Shown piece by piece: positions 59,361 through 64,000 of a stretch of 64,000 bases of DNA. Location: the NCBI GenBank assembly GCA_031761405.1, contig JASEVX010000013.1:51771956-51835955 (forward strand). The letters run 5' to 3'. The DNA is from Serripes groenlandicus. Taxonomy: Eukaryota > Mollusca > Bivalvia > Cardiida > Cardiidae. Positions within the stretch are counted from its first letter, which is position 1. Every line of letters begins with the position of its first letter. The position numbers were made by a program, and so were the translations under genes. A model generated the notes under the pieces. It searched no databases and was not told the origin of the DNA. It was given only the letters and a program-made list of their open reading frames with translations.

Positions 59361-61490
59361 CTATGTTTTATTTATTATTTTACTCAGTAAAATTAACATA
59401 TGCCATTTAGCTGCATTTTTAAATGGCCTTTCTTTCCATGATAAACAAAACAAAACCCATGCATCTTGTAATTCATTTTCCTGTAAATGTATCCATCCCA
59501 ACAGGTTCAATGCTGTCTCTATGTGGCCAAGATTGTGGTCAGTTTGGAGAACGTTTACTATTTTCTCAGCGGCAGTTACTTTTTCTGCCTGCATTTTGTT
59601 ATTAGAGTAAAGTAAATATTGTAGAAAAAACAGATATATTTTTGAATCTACCTTAATCCAGTTTAACAAGTAGTCCCGTTTCATTTCAAATTCATATCCA
59701 GGTTGTGTGAACAAATTACGAAACATCTCGTATTGAAGAGCACCATGGACAAGACAAGCTTGAGATGGAGGAAATACCATACAGCCTGTGGTGCAATGTC
59801 TGAATTCTTTGCTTGACATGTCCGTAAAACTTATTTGTTTATCAATATAGATCTTTTCATACATAAACCGATGGATGCAGCCACACACAGATATCACAAA
59901 TGGTTCTATTTCTTGTTCACATAACAATAGAAGGCGCTCACACTCCTCGTGATACTGTTCAAATTGAATATATAAAGATGCTAAAGATAACTTTGACGAG
60001 ATAAGGTCACATTCACCAATGTCTGGGATAATATTTGAAATTGTCATAGACCGCAGGTCGGACAAGTTTCCCTGTGACAAGTACTGTACTAACATACACT
60101 GTGTGTATTGTAATTGTATAAGTGGAATTATAGAGTCAAATGCCATTCTTACGTCTCTCGTAGTATGTTCGTTGACATGGATTGTATGTTGTAGATATAG
60201 CAGAAGTTGCATCACCCCATTCATATAACCTGTATGTGTACACATGTCAATACGTTTCATTAACATGTTCCTTAAATTATAGATGAGTACTGTAATATAA
60301 TTGCATATTAAATATCTTGGCTGAGACGAGGTACTCGTACAATCCAGATTACATACCAGTTCATCACCACTTAATTTAGATTTCAGAAGTTCACCAACAT
60401 TGTCACAATTTAGTGAATATAAACACTTGATATCACTCTCAAGTATGCCGTTTAAAACATACTCTATTTTTTCCAGGGTCATGACGCTGAGCTTATCGAA
60501 CATATTATCTTCTGGAATGAAATAATTTGGACAATTTCGTGCCTTCACCCAAATAAATAGACGCTTAAGACACTGCTGTACACACATAAGCTTATCATTA
60601 GTCCAAAAATATTTATGTGAATTTTCGATTGTATAAAAAAGACTTGTTTTACAATGATATGATGATATAGATTCACCGGCCTTTGGTTCTATGATATCCT
60701 TCTTCATCATCTTCAGGAGAATATAACACTTGTGTTGCGTTTCGTTCAGACTTGACATGAGGTCACGTTCTTGCAGTGAGAAGGAAATTCTCCATTCGCT
60801 AGACTTGTTGTTACTATGAGGATGTCCAACACCAACAAAGAAACAACCATATAAACCCATTGCTTTAAGTTGTTTATGTGATGGCCAGCCGTATTTCCGT
60901 ATCCTGTGTAACCAGGAATTCGCTGACCTCGGTATTTGTCGACACCTATATGCGTATACTGAATCAAATTGACAATTACCGTTATCACCCGGAAACGTGT
61001 TCGCTGGACCGTTACGATATGTCCCTTGTCCAACAGAAAGTCGGGAGTGGGTAGCACATACTCTACCTTTCCTATCGATAAAGCAGTCATCTTCTGATAT
61101 ATAACCAATTTCAACTAAACACGGACATTTATCTATAACAATCTGAAGACGAACATATCCAGGTTTGGTGTCTTCATCCGTTAAAATAAGAAAAGATAAT
61201 CCCTGTTGTTTAGATTCGAATAAATTCTCTACCACAGGAGCTTCGTCGTTACAATGTATCATATCGACATCGGAATCGATACCTGGTGTAGTTGTCCCTT
61301 CGCATTTACTCCCAACTTGGTAGAATGATATTGTGTTGGAAGGTTTTAAATGAGGAAGGCTTTCAAACGTGTTAGTTATTTCATATAACATAGCATACTC
61401 CCAATACTTTTCTCTGATGTACTCAGATGCGCCTATAACATCAAGTACTTCATGTAGTCGTTTAGACAATTTTTCATTGGCATCATCCAT
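59361..61490 (-). CDS. cGAS-like receptor / Mab-21 domain protein A', intact (709 aa)
   Basis: Same architecture as gene A. GS at 60-61 (VGSKCEGTTTPG), D74/D76 in DSDVDMIHC, D176 in FDSVYAYRC, SANSWLHRIRKYGWPS, EWRISFS, then a long helical C-terminal half ending LGWIHLQENELQDAW and WKERPFKNAAKWHMLILLSK. All three catalytic acidic positions are kept, so enzymatic activity is plausible. No zinc thumb is seen. The start is at 61490, after the conserved ATTACAG acceptor; an in-frame Met at 61547 is the alternative. Substitutions relative to A are spread over the protein and denser in the N-terminal 170 residues. The flanks match the left arm more closely than the gene does. The stop is followed by a region shared with all copies. 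Confidence 0.88.
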   Translation of the reverse strand: MDDANEKLSKRLHEVLDVIGASEYIREKYWEYAMLYEITNTFESLPHLKPSNTISFYQVGSKCEGTTTPGIDSDVDMIHCNDEAPVVENLFESKQQGLSFLILTDEDTKPGYVRLQIVIDKCPCLVEIGYISEDDCFIDRKGRVCATHSRLSVGQGTYRNGPANTFPGDNGNCQFDSVYAYRCRQIPRSANSWLHRIRKYGWPSHKQLKAMGLYGCFFVGVGHPHSNNKSSEWRISFSLQERDLMSSLNETQHKCYILLKMMKKDIIEPKAGESISSYHCKTSLFYTIENSHKYFWTNDKLMCVQQCLKRLFIWVKARNCPNYFIPEDNMFDKLSVMTLEKIEYVLNGILESDIKCLYSLNCDNVGELLKSKLSGDELVCNLDCTSTSSQPRYLICNYITVLIYNLRNMLMKRIDMCTHTGYMNGVMQLLLYLQHTIHVNEHTTRDVRMAFDSIIPLIQLQYTQCMLVQYLSQGNLSDLRSMTISNIIPDIGECDLISSKLSLASLYIQFEQYHEECERLLLLCEQEIEPFVISVCGCIHRFMYEKIYIDKQISFTDMSSKEFRHCTTGCMVFPPSQACLVHGALQYEMFRNLFTQPGYEFEMKRDYLLNWIKVDSKIYLFFLQYLLYSNNKMQAEKVTAAEKIVNVLQTDHNLGHIETALNLLGWIHLQENELQDAWVLFCLSWKERPFKNAAKWHMLILLSKIINKT

Positions 61491-61547
61491 GTCTCGTCTA
61501 TCTGTAATAAATATCAAAATCATATATTGAAACAGTGTGTGTTGCAT

Positions 61548-61929
61548 TTACCTATATTGGAAATTTAAACTAAGTTTAAATTCAACAAATTATATATTAT
61601 TTTGAAAAGGTGCAGAAGTATTCATCCATCTTCACCACACCTTGCCGTAACAACCAACAGAGCCTAACAATACAAGTCTATTTGTAATTAGCATTTACAA
61701 TTATCTGTATTACATAAAATGAACAATGACTTATGGGCTTTTTGTTTCTCTATATAAATAAATATTTTCTCATAACTCGCCATTATAATGTGCTAAACAT
61801 AATTGTATCATGACATCTGATGCTATATATTTCTAACAAATACTGAGAAGAAGCAGAGGGCGTGTTATCTACATAAGATTAACATCGTGTTCGGCTGTTC
61901 GAAATGTCATATATGGACTTCTGGTTGCA
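61548..61929 (-). other. Conserved upstream segment of gene A'
   Basis: Matches 11336-11663 and the equivalents upstream of B and B'. It lacks the 1.5-kb segment present in A. Candidate promoter or 5' UTR region; nothing more specific can be supported. Confidence 0.4.
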
Positions 61930-62105
61930 ACAAAATTATACTTTAACAACTTAGAATGGTGTTGTCTCTGCCTTCAACAGTTTTATACTTACACCACTAA
62001 GAATTGTGTTTTCTCTGCTTTCAACATTAATATAGCTACATCACTCAGAATGATGTTTACTCTGGCTTCCAACATAATTATTAATTACACCACTCAGAAA
62101 GTTAT
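61930..62105 (-). repeat. 47-bp minisatellite, first part
   Basis: Three to four degenerate units before the inserted element at 62110. Confidence 0.75.
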
Positions 62106-62109
62106 ATTC

Positions 62110-63003
62110 CATCAGATTATTTAACCGGACGACCACGCCGCCGCCGACGACGACGCCAGGGTCTTCGAATAGTCAAGCTAATAAAAAGGGGTCATCTACT
62201 GGTCAGGCCCAACCTCCAAGTCAAGTTTGAGGACTAAAGCTCCAGGCATTGTTTAGTTATCACTTGGACAAGCTTCGTCACTGTGACCTTGACCTTATAC
62301 ATGATGACCTCACAATAGGGGCCATCTACTGGTCACCATGACACCCAGCCTCCATGTTAAGTTTTAGGGTCATGGGTGCATGCAATGTTGAGTTATCACT
62401 CGGACACAATTTTGCGTTCAAGGTCTTGACGTTCGACCTGATGATCTCACAATCAATAGGGATCATCTACTGGTCACCCCAGCCTCCCTGTCAAGTGTAA
62501 GGGTCATGCGTGCAGCCAATGTCGAGTTATCATTCGGACAAGCTTTTGTGAGTCATCTACTGGTCACCCCAGCCTCCATGTCAAGTTTGAGGGCCATGGG
62601 TGAAGGCAATGTCGATGTATTACTCGGACAAGCTTTTTAGGTTCAAGGTCACTGTGACCTCAAAATCAATAGGGGTCTTTTACTGGGCTGGCCCAGCCTC
62701 CATGTCAAGTTTGAGGGACATGGATGCAGGCAATGTCGAGATATCACTTGGACAGGCTTTTCGCGTTCAAGGTCACTGTGACTTTGACCTTTGACCTGAT
62801 GACCTCAAAAACAATAGGTTTCGTCTACTGGTGATCCCCAACCTTCAAGTCAAGTTTGAGGACCATAGGTTATCACTCGGACAAGCTTTGGTCTACCGAC
62901 GGACCGATCGACCAACCGACATACTGACCAACCGACCAAACGACATACTTACCGACCGACATGTGCAAAGCAATATACCCCTCTTCTTCGAAGGGGGCAT
63001 AAT
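62110..63003. mobile_element. 0.9-kb tandem-core element inserted in the right arm only
   Basis: A CGCCGCCGCCGACGACGACG run is followed by about six cores with GGTCATCTACTGGTCA, CAGCCTCCATGTCAAGTTTG, TCACTCGGACAAGCTTT and TCACTGTGACCTTGACC. A GACCGATCGACCAACCGAC run follows. The end is AAAGCAATATACCCCTCTTC followed by TTCGAAGGGGGCATAA. It interrupts the 47-bp array, which is continuous in the left arm. Confidence 0.75.
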
Positions 63004-64000
63004 TATATAACACAGAATGGTGTATACTCTATATTCAACAGTACTATAGTTATATAACCCAGAAGGGTGTATACTCTACTTTCAACAGTATTATAGTTAA
63101 ATAATCCATAATGGTGTATACTCTACATTCAACATTAGTATAGTTATATAACCCAGAAAGGTGTGTACTCTACTTTCAATAGTATTATAGTTATGCAACA
63201 CAGAAGGGTGTATACTCTACTTTCAACAGTAGTATAGTTATATAACCCAGAAGGGTGTATATTCTACTTTCAACAGTATTATAGTTATATAACACAGAAT
63301 GGTGTATAATCTACTTTTAACAGTGTTATAGTTATATAACCAAGAATGGTGTACACTCTACTTTCAACAGTGTTATAGTCATATAACCCAGAATGGTGTA
63401 TACTCTACTTTTAACAGTGTTATAGTTCTATAACCAAGAAAGGTGTATACTCTACTTTCAACAGGGTTATAGTCATATAACCCAGAATGGTGTATACTCT
63501 ACTTTCAACAGTATTATAGTTATATAACACAGAGAATGAAGTGTACTCTACTTTCAACAGTATTATAGTCATATAACCCAGAATGGTGTATACTCTACTT
63601 TCAACAGTATTATAGTTATATAACACAGAGAATGAAGTGTACTCTACTTTCAACAGTATTATAGTCATATAACACAGAAGGGTGTATACTCTACTTTCAA
63701 CAGTATTATAGTTATATAACAAAGAATGGTGTATACTCTACTTTCAACAGTATTATAGTTACATAACCCAGAATGGTGTATACTCTACTTTCAACAGTAT
63801 TATAGTTATATAACCCAGAATGGTGTATACTCTACTTTCAACAGTATTATAGTTATATAACACAGAGAATGAAGTGTACTCTACTTTCAACAGTATTATA
63901 GTTATATAACCCAGAATGGTGTATACTCTACTTTCAACAGTATTATAGTTATATAACCCAGAAGGGTGTATACTCTCCTTTCAGCAGTATTATAGTTATA
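63004..64000 (-). repeat. 47-bp minisatellite, main part, runs off the window
   Basis: About 21 units of CAGTATTATAGTTATATAAC, CCAGAATGGTG and TATACTCTACTTTCAA, period 47 bp (GAATGGT at 63724 and 63771). More homogeneous than the left-arm array. A GAGAATGAAGTGTACTC variant recurs at 63530, 63626 and 63863. The frame at 63420-63722 is a by-product. Confidence 0.92.

Noticed and set aside
63420..63722. 100-codon frame with repeated tyrosine-rich segments
   Set aside because: It is the translation of the 47-bp minisatellite; three units (141 bp) keep the frame.

Overview
This is repeat-dense, AT-rich eukaryotic DNA, most likely from a bivalve mollusc. The reasons are tRNA-derived SINEs with a GGCGTTAAAC-type tail, several mobile-element families built around tandem cores of about 165 bp, and a multicopy family of cGAS-like (Mab-21 domain) proteins. 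I cannot name the species. There are few convincing protein genes: four copies of one gene family, plus LINE debris.

The layout is dominated by a giant inverted repeat. The segment 10.3-27.8 kb is mirrored, reverse-complemented, at about 45.3-64.0 kb. Each arm carries two cGAS-like receptor genes. On the left they are A (13289-15415, +) and B (25210-27332, +). On the right they are B' (45993-48120, -) and A' (59361-61490, -). A and A' are intact single coding exons of 708 and 709 residues. Both keep the nucleotidyltransferase signature (GS, D-x-D, and a third Asp in a D-x-V-x-A context). B and B' are nearly the same gene, but each is broken by different one- or two-base indels. The left arm ends in a run of exactly 200 N (27815-28014). 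The palindrome may therefore be a real inverted duplication, or an uncollapsed second haplotype scaffolded in reverse.

Each gene sits in a repeated unit. A 47-bp minisatellite lies upstream. Downstream come a 78-bp tandem block, a SINE, a second tRNA-like SINE head, a third SINE, and a 44-45-bp minisatellite. The third SINE has seeded tandem arrays: about 12 monomers downstream of A, about 55 downstream of A', and none in the third copy, where the SINE body is amplified instead. The 47-bp and 78-bp downstream monomers both consist of SINE 5' flank plus the tRNA A-box half of the head. The third copy of this downstream block (41.0-45.9 kb) belongs to gene B'.

The left flank (1-10.3 kb) holds a GATATC palindromic array, two large composite elements with AGCTCACCT/AGGTGAG ends, and two full SINEs with target-site duplications. 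The centre (28-41 kb) holds fossil LINE pieces, long hairpins, MITE-like inverted repeats, old SINEs and a 70-bp minisatellite. No rRNA gene, CRISPR array or convincing free-standing tRNA gene was seen.
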